This document shows, piece by piece, positions 1 to 8,445 of a DNA stretch of 64,000 bases. The position numbers were made by a program, and so were the translations under genes. Position 1 is the stretch's first letter, and every line of letters starts with the position of its first letter. The notes under the pieces were generated by a model. It saw only the letters and a list, made by a program, of their open reading frames with translations, made no database searches and was not told where the DNA came from. Source of the stretch: Profundibacterium mesophilum KAUST100406-0324 (GTDB taxonomy: Bacteria > Pseudomonadota > Alphaproteobacteria > Rhodobacterales > Rhodobacteraceae); NCBI RefSeq assembly GCF_009835145.1, contig NZ_APKE01000023.1:17981-81980 (forward strand). The letters run 5' to 3'.

Positions 1-1
1 T

Positions 2-535
2 GCCCTTGCACGGCTGCGGATCAAGGTCTTCCACGACTTCCCCTACTACTACGACGGCGACTACGCCTACGAGCGTGCCTATTGCGAGACGTATCGCGAC
101 AATGAAAGGGCGATCCTCGTCGGCGCTTTCGACGGGCAGACGCTGATCGGTGCCGCGACCGGCACCCCGCTCGAGGATCACGAGCCGCAATACGTGCAAC
201 CTTATGCCGAGGCCGGCTACGAGGTGGATCAGATCTTCTACTGCGCCGAATCGGTCTTGCTGCCGGAATATCGCGGCCATGGGCTGGGGCATGCCTTCTT
301 CGATCAGCGCGAGAAGCACGCGGTTGCGCTCGGGCGCAGATATGCGACCTTCTGCTCGGTGATGCGCCCCGACGATCACCCCGCCCGCCCCGAGGATTAC
401 CAGCCCCTCGACGGTTTCTGGGAAAAGCGCGGCTATGCGCGGATGGACGACATGACGACCTACTACCATTGGCGCGACCGGGGCGAGGATCAGGAGACAA
501 TCAAGCAGATGCAGATTTGGATGAGAGAACTGTGA
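2..535 (+). CDS. GNAT family N-acetyltransferase (5' truncated by window)
   Basis: The open frame runs in from the window edge, so the N-terminus is missing; 177 codons are visible before the TGA at 533-535. The segment LPEYRGHGLG (about nt 257-286) matches the acetyl-CoA pyrophosphate-binding motif (R/Q-x-x-G-x-G) of GNAT acetyltransferases. The acceptor substrate cannot be told. The next gene, a nitrilase-superfamily hydrolase, starts at GTG 532 so the two overlap as GTGA. This recalls the single-chain GNAT plus carbon-nitrogen hydrolase fusion YhcX of Bacillus, which suggests the two products act together. The family call is firm; the role is inferred. Confidence 0.85.
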   Translation, partial: ALARLRIKVFHDFPYYYDGDYAYERAYCETYRDNERAILVGAFDGQTLIGAATGTPLEDHEPQYVQPYAEAGYEVDQIFYCAESVLLPEYRGHGLGHAFFDQREKHAVALGRRYATFCSVMRPDDHPARPEDYQPLDGFWEKRGYARMDDMTTYYHWRDRGEDQETIKQMQIWMREL

Positions 536-1422
536 AGATCGCAACGTCCGCATATCCCGTCGACTGGCATGCCAGCTGGGCCGATTATGAGGAGAAGCTC
601 GAACTGTGGGTGGCGATGGCGGCCCAACAAGGAGCCGAGCTTCTGGTCTTTCCCGAATATGCCGGCATGGAGGCCTCGCTGATCGGCGAGCCGCATGATG
701 CCGCGCAGCCCGATGGCTGGGCCCTCTCGGCGGTCGCCGCGATGGCCGACGGCATCAACGTGCACGCGCGCCTTGCCGCCGATTACGGGGTGCATATCCT
801 CGCGGGAAGCGGTCCCACGCGCGATTTCGACAGTGGCAAGATCGTCAACCGCGCGACCTTCCTGTCGCCGGACGGGCGGCGCGGCTTTCAGGACAAGCAG
901 ATCCTCACCCCCTGGGAGCGCCGCGAGACGCCGCTGTCGCCAGGACGCGGGTTGAGCGCCTTCGACACCGATCTGGGCCGGATCTCGATCCTCATCTGCT
1001 ACGATTCGGAGTTCCCACTTCTCGCACGCGCCCTGCCCTGCGATGTCCTCCTCATTCCGTCCTGTACCGACGGGCCGGCCGGCTACACGCGCGTCAGGGT
1101 CGCGGGACGTGCCCGCGCGCTCGAAGGGCAATGCGTGGCGGTGCAATCCGCGACGGTCGGTGCCACGCCGCTCTGCCCCTACCTCGACGAGAATTCGGGT
1201 GCCGGCGGCATCTTCGGTCCGCCTGATTCGGGTTTCGGCACATCGGGCATCCTCGCCGATGGACGGCTCGATCAACCCGGCTGGACCTATGCCGAGATCG
1301 AGGTCGACGAGCTTCCCGACTATCGCGGCGCCGCGCAGGTTTCGGTCTCCGAGCACTGGGATGAGCAGCTGGACTGCATTCAGAACATAAATCACCGCCC
1401 CCTTGCGGTGATGAAGTCTTGA
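532..1422 (+). CDS. carbon-nitrogen hydrolase (nitrilase superfamily)
   Basis: A 296-residue protein with the nitrilase-fold catalytic triad in order: Glu42 in FPEY, Lys122 in FQDKQILTPWE and Cys156 in LICYDSEFP. These enzymes hydrolyse amides or nitriles through a cysteine thioester. The substrate is unknown, but the translationally coupled GNAT gene upstream suggests a linked acyl/amide reaction as in YhcX-type fusions. I chose GTG at 532 because it overlaps the GNAT stop and starts the family's first beta strand (KIATSAYPV); an earlier in-frame start at 469 lies inside the GNAT gene. A perfect 8-bp stem-loop (1391-1412) sits in the last codons and may affect the 3' end of the message. Confidence 0.88.
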   Translation: MKIATSAYPVDWHASWADYEEKLELWVAMAAQQGAELLVFPEYAGMEASLIGEPHDAAQPDGWALSAVAAMADGINVHARLAADYGVHILAGSGPTRDFDSGKIVNRATFLSPDGRRGFQDKQILTPWERRETPLSPGRGLSAFDTDLGRISILICYDSEFPLLARALPCDVLLIPSCTDGPAGYTRVRVAGRARALEGQCVAVQSATVGATPLCPYLDENSGAGGIFGPPDSGFGTSGILADGRLDQPGWTYAEIEVDELPDYRGAAQVSVSEHWDEQLDCIQNINHRPLAVMKS

Positions 1423-1454
1423 ATATGCGGCGCTTTGGCCTCATCTAGTGCCAC

Positions 1455-1472
1455 GCCGGCAGATCCGCCGGC
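1455..1472. promoter_or_regulatory. inverted repeat in the infA leader
   Basis: GCCGGC (1455-1460) and GCCGGC (1467-1472) can form a 6-bp hairpin with a six-base loop about 18 nt upstream of the infA ATG. There is no T-run, so it is not an obvious terminator. It may shape the infA leader RNA; its function is unknown. Confidence 0.3.
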
Positions 1473-1490
1473 AGCAAACACGGAGTCGAC

Positions 1491-1709
1491 ATGGCCAAGG
1501 AAGAACTGCTCGAATTTCCAGGCGTCGTAAAGGAACTCCTGCCCAATGCGACGTTTCGGGTCGAGCTGGAGAACGGCCATGAGATCATCGCACATACGGC
1601 AGGCAAGATGCGCAAGAACCGCATCCGCGTTCTGGCAGGTGACAAGGTGCAGGTCGAGATGACCCCCTATGATCTGACCAAGGGACGGATCAATTACCGG
1701 TTCAAGTGA
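1491..1709 (+). CDS. infA: translation initiation factor IF-1
   Basis: A 72-residue protein, the usual length for IF-1, with the single S1-like OB fold: [21 protein letters not shown], then [16 protein letters not shown] and the C-terminal [13 protein letters not shown]-1 binds the 30S A site and helps IF-2 and IF-3 select the initiator tRNA. GGAG lies about 6 nt before the ATG. It is followed 7 nt later by maf; the block infA-maf-rng-yacG is compact and probably co-transcribed. Confidence 0.98.
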   Translation: MAKEELLEFPGVVKELLPNATFRVELENGHEIIAHTAGKMRKNRIRVLAGDKVQVEMTPYDLTKGRINYRFK

Positions 1710-1716
1710 GGCCGCG

Positions 1717-2292
1717 ATGCGCCTGATCCTCGGATCGGGCTCGCCCCGGCGCCTCGAGTTGCTCGCGCAGCTCGGGCTCGTTCCCGATGCCGTCAGGGCG
1801 CCGGAGATCGACGAGACGCCCGAGCGCGGCGAGCTTCCCCGCCCCTATTGCCAGCGCATGGCGCGCCAGAAACTGGCCGCCCTGCCCCCCGGCCCCGGCG
1901 AGGTCGTGCTCTGCGCCGACACCACCGTGGCGCTGGGGCGGCGCATCTTGGGTAAACCGCGCGATGAGAAGGAGGCCGCGGCCTTCCTCCACGCGCTTTC
2001 GGGTCGCCGGCACAAGGTGATCACCGCGATCGCCGCCGGATGCGGCACGCAGCGATGGGAGCGGGACGTGGTGACGACCGTCATGATGAAACGCCTCTCC
2101 GATGACGAGGTGAACGGCTACCTCGCGACCGAAGACTGGCGCGGCAAGGCCGGTGCCTATGGCATCCAGGGACCGGCCGGCGCGCTGATCCCGTGGATCA
2201 GGGGATCCTTCTCGGCCGTCGTCGGCTTGCCGCTCGCCGAAACCGCCCATGTTCTCGCCGCCGCTGGCCTGCCGGTCTGGAGGCGCGCATGA
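1717..2292 (+). CDS. maf: Maf family nucleotide pyrophosphatase
   Basis: A 191-residue Maf/Ham1-fold protein. The start has the family signature [12 protein letters not shown] (residues 4-15), followed by CADTTVAL with the likely catalytic Asp68, and the C-terminal segment [13 protein letters not shown]...VVGLPLAE. Maf proteins hydrolyse non-canonical nucleoside triphosphates such as dTTP/UTP or modified pyrimidines to monophosphates and were first linked to septum inhibition. The stop overlaps the next ATG (ATGA at 2289-2292), so rng is translationally coupled. Which Maf subclass it belongs to cannot be settled by eye. Confidence 0.93.
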   Translation: MRLILGSGSPRRLELLAQLGLVPDAVRAPEIDETPERGELPRPYCQRMARQKLAALPPGPGEVVLCADTTVALGRRILGKPRDEKEAAAFLHALSGRRHKVITAIAAGCGTQRWERDVVTTVMMKRLSDDEVNGYLATEDWRGKAGAYGIQGPAGALIPWIRGSFSAVVGLPLAETAHVLAAAGLPVWRRA

Positions 2293-3338
2293 AGGGCCGG
2301 ATCGTGGTGCTTGGCACCCTTGCGGACCGGCGCGCCGCCGCGCTGCTCGTCGATGGCCGGCTCGACGATCTGCTGATCGAGGATGGCGGCGACCGCCCCG
2401 CCCTCGGCGCCACCTACAGGGCCGTCGCCGACCGTCCGATGAAGGGTCAGGGCGGCATCGTCCTGAAACTTGCGGATGGCGCGCGCGGTTTCTTGCGGCA
2501 ATCCAAGGGGATCGCCCCCGGTGATGCGCTGACCGTTCAGACGACGGGCCATGCCGAGCCGGGCAAGGCCACTCCCGTCACCCCTGACATTCTCTTCAAG
2601 TCGCGGTTCGTGATCGTCACCCCGGGGCGCCCGGGCTACAATGTCAGCCGCAGCCTGCGCGACGACGAGCGGCGCGACGAACTGCTTGCGCTGGTCCATG
2701 ACGTGGCCGGCCCGCCCGCCGATCTCGGCCTGATCCTTCGCTCCGCCGCCGAGACCGGCAGCGACGAGGACATCGCCGATGACATCCTCGCCACGATCGC
2801 GACCGCCCGCGCCATCCTCGCCGAGGATGGCAATGCGCCGGAGCTGCTGCTGGACGGGCCCGATCCCCATGCGCTGGCCTGGCGCGACTGGCAGATGCCG
2901 GATGCCATCGAAACCGATGCCGACGCTTTCGACCGGCTTGGCGTGATCGATGCCATCGACGCGCTGCGCGGCCCGGCGGTGGAGCTCGGCGGTGAGGGGC
3001 GGATGTATGTCGAGGCGACGCGCGCGATGGTCACGGTGGATGTAAACACCGGCGCCGACACTTCGCTCGCCGCGGGGCTGAAGGCCAATATCGCCGCCAT
3101 CAGGGCCCTGCCCGCTCAGCTGCGCTGCCGCGGTCTGGGCGGTCAGGTGACCATCGACCTCGCACCGATGGCCAAGAAGGAACGCCGCACCATCGAGCAG
3201 GTCCTGCGCGCCGCCTTCCGCGCCGACAGCGTGGATACCATCTTGGCGGGCTGGACGCCGCTTGGCTGCTTCGAGTTGCAGCGCAAGCGCGAACGCCTGC
3301 CGCTGCACGAGACGCTTCCCAAGGGTTGGAACCGATGA
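2289..3338 (+). CDS. rng: short RNase E/G-family ribonuclease
   Basis: A 349-residue endoribonuclease of the RNase E/G family. It has an S1-like N-terminal part (roughly residues 36-105), the sensor-type segment [14 protein letters not shown] (148-161), and the two metal-binding aspartates in MVTVDVNTG (Asp251) and QVTIDLAPM (Asp290). It is much shorter than E. coli RNase G (about 490 residues) and shows no CPxCxG zinc-link motif, so it represents the compact alphaproteobacterial form. The full-length RNase E would be elsewhere. It starts at an ATG overlapping the maf stop and ends overlapping the yacG start. Confidence 0.88.
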   Translation: MKGRIVVLGTLADRRAAALLVDGRLDDLLIEDGGDRPALGATYRAVADRPMKGQGGIVLKLADGARGFLRQSKGIAPGDALTVQTTGHAEPGKATPVTPDILFKSRFVIVTPGRPGYNVSRSLRDDERRDELLALVHDVAGPPADLGLILRSAAETGSDEDIADDILATIATARAILAEDGNAPELLLDGPDPHALAWRDWQMPDAIETDADAFDRLGVIDAIDALRGPAVELGGEGRMYVEATRAMVTVDVNTGADTSLAAGLKANIAAIRALPAQLRCRGLGGQVTIDLAPMAKKERRTIEQVLRAAFRADSVDTILAGWTPLGCFELQRKRERLPLHETLPKGWNR

Positions 3339-3508
3339 GCTGCCCGATCTGCGCCCGTCCCGCTTCGCCGAGCTACAGGCCGTTCTGCTCGCGCCGCTGC
3401 GCCGATATCGACCTCGGGAAATGGCTGACGGGCGGCTATTCCCTGCCCGAAGGCGTGGGCGAGGAGGAAGACGAGACGGCTCCGGAAAAACCTTCGCTTC
3501 CGCATTGA
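3335..3508 (+). CDS. yacG: DNA gyrase inhibitor YacG
   Basis: A 57-residue zinc protein with the YacG four-cysteine pattern CPIC (Cys3, Cys6) and CSRRC (Cys18, Cys22), followed by DLGKWLTGGYSLP and an acidic tail. YacG binds the GyrB C-terminal region and blocks gyrase. I use the ATG at 3335, which overlaps the rng stop; another ATG lies 9 nt upstream but is inside rng. It is the last protein gene before tRNA-Phe. Confidence 0.93.
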   Translation: MSCPICARPASPSYRPFCSRRCADIDLGKWLTGGYSLPEGVGEEEDETAPEKPSLPH

Positions 3509-3590
3509 TTTTTCCCCTTGGGCCTCTGGACTTGCCCCGCCGCCGCGTCTAAGACAGCGCCACCCGCCGGGGACATTCTCCGGCTCCCGT

Positions 3591-3665
3591 GCCCGGGTAG
3601 CTCAGGGGTAGAGCAGTGGATTGAAAATCCTCGTGTCGGTGGTTCGATTCCGCCCCCGGGCACCA
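3591..3665 (+). tRNA. tRNA-Phe (GAA)
   Basis: The acceptor stem GCCCGGG (3591-3597) pairs with CCCGGGC (3655-3661), followed by the discriminator A and an encoded CCA (3663-3665). The D-loop (TAGCTCAGGGGTAGAGC) and T-arm (GGTTCGATTCC) are canonical. The anticodon loop TTGAAAA carries GAA at 3623-3625, which reads Phe codons. It lies 82 nt after yacG on the same strand. Confidence 0.97.
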
Positions 3666-3761
3666 CGTTTTCCCAGTAAAATGACGCCAGTTACCGCGCC
3701 GCACTATCGGCGCGACGCCAGTGGTGCGTGTATGGCATCATCTGCCTGCCCGGATGTCAGC

Positions 3762-3799
3762 GGACCGGACGCGTATCGGTTCGATACGGCATCCGGTCC
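3762..3799. terminator. strong hairpin between tRNA-Phe and the convergent 547-residue gene
   Basis: Outer arms GGACCGGA (3762-3769) and TCCGGTCC (3792-3799) and inner arms CGTATCG (3772-3778) and CGATACG (3782-3788) form a long, nearly perfect stem with a 3-nt loop. It sits 10 nt past the stop of the minus-strand gene and about 100 nt past the tRNA, so it could act for either side. There is no T-run on either strand. Confidence 0.5.
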
Positions 3800-3809
3800 G
3801 GCGTCCGAC

Positions 3810-5453
3810 TCAGAAAAACCCCTCGTCGACGCTGCCCGCAGACGTCTCCGAAGAGGCGAAAGCGAACTGATCGGCATCGATTTCGGCGGGCTGCTGCGCG
3901 GGCAAGGGCAGCAGTGCCTCTTGCGCGGCGGCGGCCTCGATCGCGGCGATCTCGGTCTCGTCGGATACCGTCAGGGCCGAAACCGGCGCAGCGGCGGCGC
4001 CGGGAACGGGCATGAGCACCGCGCCCCCGTCAGGAGAGGCAGGAATGCCTGATTGCGCGGGCTCGCCCCCGTTCGTCGCGGTCGCAGCGCCGGCGGGGGC
4101 CGCTCCGCTCGAAAAATCGAACTGGTCGGTCGCCTCGCCTGCTTCCTGCACGGAAACCGCGTTGAAGGTCACCTGATCGCCTTCCGCCCCGCCCTCGACC
4201 GCAAAAACACCGGCCGTTCCGAGGGCGGCGATTCCCGCTTCAACGAGCTCGGCCGCGCCCGAATCCGCAATCTCCGCATCACGCCCGATCGGCATCGCTG
4301 ATCCCGCAGCGTCGAGCCCGCCGGAGATCGGTGCCGTGCTGCTCACGGACAGACCGTCGAGCATCGCCGTCCCGATCTCGGTCTGCGATGCAGCGGAATT
4401 GATCCCGACCGCCAGGGCCATCTCGCTCAGGTCGAGCTCCAGTTCGACGAGGAAGCGTCCGTCATCCCCTGCCACGGTCGCGGCACTAGCGTGCATCGCG
4501 GGCGCGGTGCCGTCCATCCCATCGGGCTGCGACGAGGCCTCGGCCGCTGGCGATGCCGGAGAGGCCCCCTGCGCGGCCGGTAGACCCGTCCCGCCGCCCG
4601 GAAGCGGTGCCGGGTCCTGTGCCGCGGCACCCTCCGTCTCGCCCATGGGGATCACGGGGTCCTGCAGATCGGCGAGCGCCGGGGTTGCTTCCGGCGCGGC
4701 ACCCGCACTTTCCGCAGTGCCAACGTCACCGGAGCGCGTGCCTGCGTCACCGAAGCGCGCGCCAGCCGCCGGAGCCGGCCCGGGCGCGAATGCCGATCCC
4801 TTGTCGATGCCGCTCTGCGCAATACCCGCCGATCCGTGCTGCGCGGCCGTCGAAAGCTCCGGTACCCCTGCGTCATTGCGGGTCCCGGTGCCGCTGGCAC
4901 CGTCTTGCGGTTCCGGTGCGCCCGGCGCCTCCGGCGTCTCCTGCCCGAAGGCATCGGGCATCGCACCCCCCTGCGCCGGGGCGGACGAGACCGCATCCGC
5001 ATCACGGTGCCCTCCGGTCACGCCGTCCGGCAAGCTCGGCGCAGGGACGCCATCATGGTAAAGACCGCCCCGTTCCGCGCCGGAACCGGCGAGGAACGCC
5101 TCCGTCTGCACGGCGCCGAGGATACCGTCCCCGGACAACTCGTGCCATTCCATTCGCGCGGAGGGGCCAACATCGTCCGCCTCCTGCGTCCCCTGACCCG
5201 TCACGAGGGATCCACTCCGCACATCTGCGAAACCGTCGGTCTTGAGGTGCCGAGAGTCCGGCATCAGCGTCATTTCGGGAACCGTCACCTCGAAGAAGAT
5301 CTCGTCGCGCGCGATGTCGACGATGGTCCAGCGATCGGCTCCGAACAGATCGTCGGAACTCACCGCGCTTCGAGTGAATGCGGCGTTGCTCTGGAACTGG
5401 CCAACCGTAGCCGAATTCTGTGCTTCTGTCTGAGCGAAGATTCCCTCTGTCAT
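3810..5453 (-). CDS. Ala/Gly/Pro/Glu-rich low-complexity protein, unrecognised
   Basis: A 547-residue frame that I cannot place in a family. The first ~65 residues look folded (SSDDLFGADRWTIVDIARDE, then FFEVTVPEMTLMP). The rest is dominated by Ala, Gly, Pro, Ser, Asp and Glu with few aromatics, and is probably disordered. It ends with repeated acidic and hydrophobic patches (DADQFAFASSETSAG). No signal peptide or membrane segment is visible. It is acidic overall and has only scattered Lys/Arg. It starts at ATG 5453 with GGACAGGAC upstream, and is divergent from the RTX-like gene across a 590-bp spacer. Its size and the lack of a better frame on the other strand support a real gene, but composition alone would also give long open frames. 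Confidence 0.6.
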   Translation of the reverse strand: MTEGIFAQTEAQNSATVGQFQSNAAFTRSAVSSDDLFGADRWTIVDIARDEIFFEVTVPEMTLMPDSRHLKTDGFADVRSGSLVTGQGTQEADDVGPSARMEWHELSGDGILGAVQTEAFLAGSGAERGGLYHDGVPAPSLPDGVTGGHRDADAVSSAPAQGGAMPDAFGQETPEAPGAPEPQDGASGTGTRNDAGVPELSTAAQHGSAGIAQSGIDKGSAFAPGPAPAAGARFGDAGTRSGDVGTAESAGAAPEATPALADLQDPVIPMGETEGAAAQDPAPLPGGGTGLPAAQGASPASPAAEASSQPDGMDGTAPAMHASAATVAGDDGRFLVELELDLSEMALAVGINSAASQTEIGTAMLDGLSVSSTAPISGGLDAAGSAMPIGRDAEIADSGAAELVEAGIAALGTAGVFAVEGGAEGDQVTFNAVSVQEAGEATDQFDFSSGAAPAGAATATNGGEPAQSGIPASPDGGAVLMPVPGAAAAPVSALTVSDETEIAAIEAAAAQEALLPLPAQQPAEIDADQFAFASSETSAGSVDEGFF

Positions 5454-6043
5454 GTCCTGTCCCGTCCTTTTCCTGATCTTGCGTTACCCGTGGTTAGGCA
5501 TGACAGATGCGACTCAAATCAGACGGAGCTGCCCCCGTTTTGCCAGACTTTCGGGAAAGCCCTTCTTTAGCGGCATGTTGACCAAATCCATCCGCCCGAA
5601 GCGCATCACGGGACAGAGACAGTTTCACGGGGCCATGGCGATTGTCGCGGAGGTGTGGCGCAATCTTCGTGAAGGATGACGGCGATCCTGGGTCCTCGAC
5701 CGTACGACGCGGCCGATTGCAACCAAATCGTGCCGAATCGCCGAATAACAGGGTCGGCATTGCCTGCATTCACGTCAACACAGTGTTTCGCAAGCCTGCT
5801 GATACCGCTCGCACTGCGGGCATCAAGACAGCTCGAAAGAGCAGATTTCGTCCAGAAATCAGCGAGCAAGCCCTTCGCAAGCATAACTCTGCTTCCCCGC
5901 GCCAACGTGAATTGTGAAGGGTGCCGAATTTTGATAGCGAGTGTTGAAATTCGAACTCAGTAAGCTCTTTTTCAAGGCTTGTGGGCCCCGGCCCGTCCCT
6001 CGCCGGCCCAACAAGACAACGCGTCAAACCAGGAAGGTTCGCC
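5454..6043. other. 590-bp divergent intergenic region
   Basis: The region lies between the minus-strand low-complexity gene and the plus-strand RTX-like gene. It is less GC-rich than its surroundings. It holds a 7-bp dyad with a 15-nt spacer at 5925-5953 and the ribosome-binding site AGGAAGG (6031-6037) for the RTX gene. I see no convincing protein gene in it and no clear -35/-10 pair. Confidence 0.6.
5925..5953. promoter_or_regulatory. dyad CGAATTT-N15-AAATTCG upstream of RTX-like gene
   Basis: A perfect inverted repeat: CGAATTT at 5925-5931 and AAATTCG at 5947-5953. It ends about 90 bp before the RTX-like gene start, a plausible place for a dimeric regulator. No known consensus is matched with confidence. 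Confidence 0.35.
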
Positions 6044-7912
6044 ATGCTCAGTGCCAACGTAAACAGGAAAGTCCTCTCGATCACCGGGAGCGCGACCGAC
6101 AACAACCCGTTTGACCGCGTGATCGTCGCCGTCGATGGAACCGTCACCATCAGTGACAACGGCGCTGCCCGTGAGAACGTGACCGTGACCGGCAATACCA
6201 GCGATGTGGCCGAGGTTAACGCGCGCGGCATCACCAATGCCGGCGTCGCCGTCAGCTTCGGGGGCTCGGGCTTTAAGAAAATCCGCGGCACCGATTTCAA
6301 CGACAACCTTTCGCTCGACGGCGGCCGCGGCTCCCTCGCCGGCTTCGACGGCGACGATTCGATGTTCGGCGGCGAGGGCAGCGACCGCCTCTATGGCGGC
6401 AACGGCGACGATCAGATGATCGGCAACGGCGGCGGCGATCTCTTCTACGGTCAGGGCGGCAACGACACGATGAACGGTGGCCGCGGCTTTGACGCCGCTG
6501 TCTTCTCTGGCCTGCGCAGCGAGTACACGATCACGAACGTGAATGGCCGCACCCAGGTCAGCCATCAGAACGGCAACGGCGCCGACGGCGTGGACAGCCT
6601 CGTCTATATCGACAGCCTCGTCTTCGCCGACGGCTCGATCAACATCAGCACGCCGCCGACCAACCTGACCGCAACCTCCAACGGCGCGACGCTGAAGGTG
6701 AGCGGCACCGGCTTCGACAACAACCCCTTCCGCTTCATCACCATCACCAATTCCAACGGCGTGATCGTGCAGGACAACGACGCGACGCGCACCGAGATCC
6801 CGATCTCCGGCAATGCCTCGAACATCTCCAGCATCGACGCGACCGGCATCACCAATACCGGCGTTTTCGTGAACCTGGTCTCGACCTCGGCTTTCAAGAA
6901 GATCTTCGGCACCGAGTTCAATGACTTCCTGACCTCCAAGGGCGGCAATGCCACGATCGCTGGCTATGGCGGCGATGACGACATCACCGGTGGCGGCGGC
7001 CGCGATCGCCTCTTCGGCGGTGACGGGCGTGACTTCCTCTTCGGTGGGCGTGGCAATGACGAGCTCTCGGGCCAAGCCGGCGACGACAAGATCAACGGCG
7101 GCGAGGGCTTCGACATCGCCCGCTTCGCCGGCAACTTTGGCGATTACACCATCTCCAGCGCCAATGGCCGCACCATTGTCAGCCACCTGAACGGCACCGG
7201 CTCGGAAGGTGTGGACGAGATCGTCTATGTCGAGCAGTTCGTCTTCGCTGACCGCACGATCAACGTGAACACAGATCCGTCGAACCTGCTGGCCTCCGCC
7301 AATAATGGCCGCGTCAACATCGCAGGCAACGCCTTTGCCAACAGCCCGACCAACCGTCTCGATATCGACAGCACGAATTCGGCCTTCACCCTGCTCGACA
7401 ACGATGCCGGACGCACCGAGATCATGGTCGACGGAGATACCTCAAATGTCTCCATTATCGATGCCAGCCGTATCACCGGTGCCGGCGTCAACGTGACCAT
7501 GAACAATTCCGTCGGCCTGAAGAAAGCCTTCGGCACGGATCAAAGCGACGTGCTCAGCGGTGCCAATGGCAACGTCGTCTTGGCCGGCAACGGTGGCAAC
7601 GACTTCCTGAATGGCGGTCGCAGTGCGGACCGTCTCTATGGAGGCTCGGGCAATGACACGCTGGACGGCAAGGCCGGAAACGACCGCCTCTACGGTCTCG
7701 ATGGCAATGACACGATCGACGGCGGCACCGGGTTCGACACGCTCTTCCTGACCCAGAACCGTTCGGAATACGAAGTCTCCCGTAATGGTGACACCTACCA
7801 GGTCAGCCATCTCAACGGCACCGGCTATGACGGCACCGACACGTTCGAGAATATCGAGGCGCTCGGCTTCCGCGATCAGACCATGCGCATCGACGAGTTC
7901 GATTTCGCCTGA
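6044..7912 (+). CDS. RTX-like calcium-binding repeat protein, three tandem modules
   Basis: A 622-residue protein made of three copies of one ~205-residue module (about residues 1-200, 201-409, 410-622). Each module has a beta-rich opening (DNNPF..., then DNDA.RTEI...GNTSN and IDA.GITN.GV), an FKKIFGT.FND link, a run of glycine/aspartate nonapeptides of the GGxGxDxLx type (about 100-150, 308-358 and 516-565), and a closing YTI..NGRT.VSH.NGTG..GVD block. Such nonapeptides bind calcium in hemolysin-type secreted proteins. There is no N-terminal signal peptide, and the acidic C-terminus (MRIDEFDFA) would suit type I secretion. No secretion genes are nearby. AGGAAGG at 6031-6037 fixes the ATG at 6044. 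Confidence 0.85.
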   Translation: MLSANVNRKVLSITGSATDNNPFDRVIVAVDGTVTISDNGAARENVTVTGNTSDVAEVNARGITNAGVAVSFGGSGFKKIRGTDFNDNLSLDGGRGSLAGFDGDDSMFGGEGSDRLYGGNGDDQMIGNGGGDLFYGQGGNDTMNGGRGFDAAVFSGLRSEYTITNVNGRTQVSHQNGNGADGVDSLVYIDSLVFADGSINISTPPTNLTATSNGATLKVSGTGFDNNPFRFITITNSNGVIVQDNDATRTEIPISGNASNISSIDATGITNTGVFVNLVSTSAFKKIFGTEFNDFLTSKGGNATIAGYGGDDDITGGGGRDRLFGGDGRDFLFGGRGNDELSGQAGDDKINGGEGFDIARFAGNFGDYTISSANGRTIVSHLNGTGSEGVDEIVYVEQFVFADRTINVNTDPSNLLASANNGRVNIAGNAFANSPTNRLDIDSTNSAFTLLDNDAGRTEIMVDGDTSNVSIIDASRITGAGVNVTMNNSVGLKKAFGTDQSDVLSGANGNVVLAGNGGNDFLNGGRSADRLYGGSGNDTLDGKAGNDRLYGLDGNDTIDGGTGFDTLFLTQNRSEYEVSRNGDTYQVSHLNGTGYDGTDTFENIEALGFRDQTMRIDEFDFA

Positions 7913-7962
7913 TCGGACCGGACAGGCCCCTTGGCGGGACCTGCCTGGAAAATCATGGAAGA

Positions 7963-7988
7963 GGGCCCGGCAATGACCGGGCCCTTGT
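7963..7988 (+). terminator. terminator-like hairpin after the RTX gene
   Basis: GGGCCCGG (7963-7970) pairs with CCGGGCCC (7977-7984) around a six-base loop, followed by TTGT. It lies about 50 nt after the RTX-like stop codon. Confidence 0.7.
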
Positions 7989-8132
7989 CATGTCCGCCCC
8001 CTCCTTTCGATCAGGGAGGGGCGCAGCCGCCGCCCTCCCCCCCTTGCGGCGCGCACCGATCCGGTGGAGCATCGCGAGGCAGACCGGAATTGTCGGGAAT
8101 GCGCGACGGATCACGAGAAGGAGGTGAGCAAG

Positions 8133-8378
8133 ATGTCGAATCTGAGGAAATTCACGCTCGTCCCCGAGCAGGACGGGCCGGGATGGCTCTTGCGCGAGGA
8201 TGAGAGCGGAACGCAAATTCACCGCTTCGACAACAAGGAGGATGCGACCGCCGGCGGCGCGCTCGAATCCGTCCTCCCGGATGGTCGCGGCTCGGTGAAA
8301 ATCCAGAAGGAAGACGGCACGTATGGCGAGGAGCGGACGTTCCCCCGCTCGGCGGACCCGGCACGCTCGCCCGGCTGA
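8133..8378 (+). CDS. DUF2188-like small protein
   Basis: An 81-residue protein: a beta-strand opening LRKFTLVPE, a conserved Trp in GPGWLLREDESG, a short helix region RFDNKEDATAGGALE, and a C-terminal GSVKIQKEDGTYGEERTF. This resembles the DUF2188 pattern (a W-x-V/L-x-x strand, then a helix, then a strand with dG.i..e.ty). Function unknown; no catalytic residues are evident. GGAGGTGA 7 nt before the ATG at 8133 is a near-perfect Shine-Dalgarno and decides the start over earlier in-frame codons. The gene stands alone between the RTX terminator and a convergent membrane-protein gene. Confidence 0.65.
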   Translation: MSNLRKFTLVPEQDGPGWLLREDESGTQIHRFDNKEDATAGGALESVLPDGRGSVKIQKEDGTYGEERTFPRSADPARSPG

Positions 8379-8445
8379 TCCGCGCGCTGCGCCGATATGT
8401 GATTGCGGTGTGCCCGCCGGCACTTACCGGTTCAAAAATCCCGGT

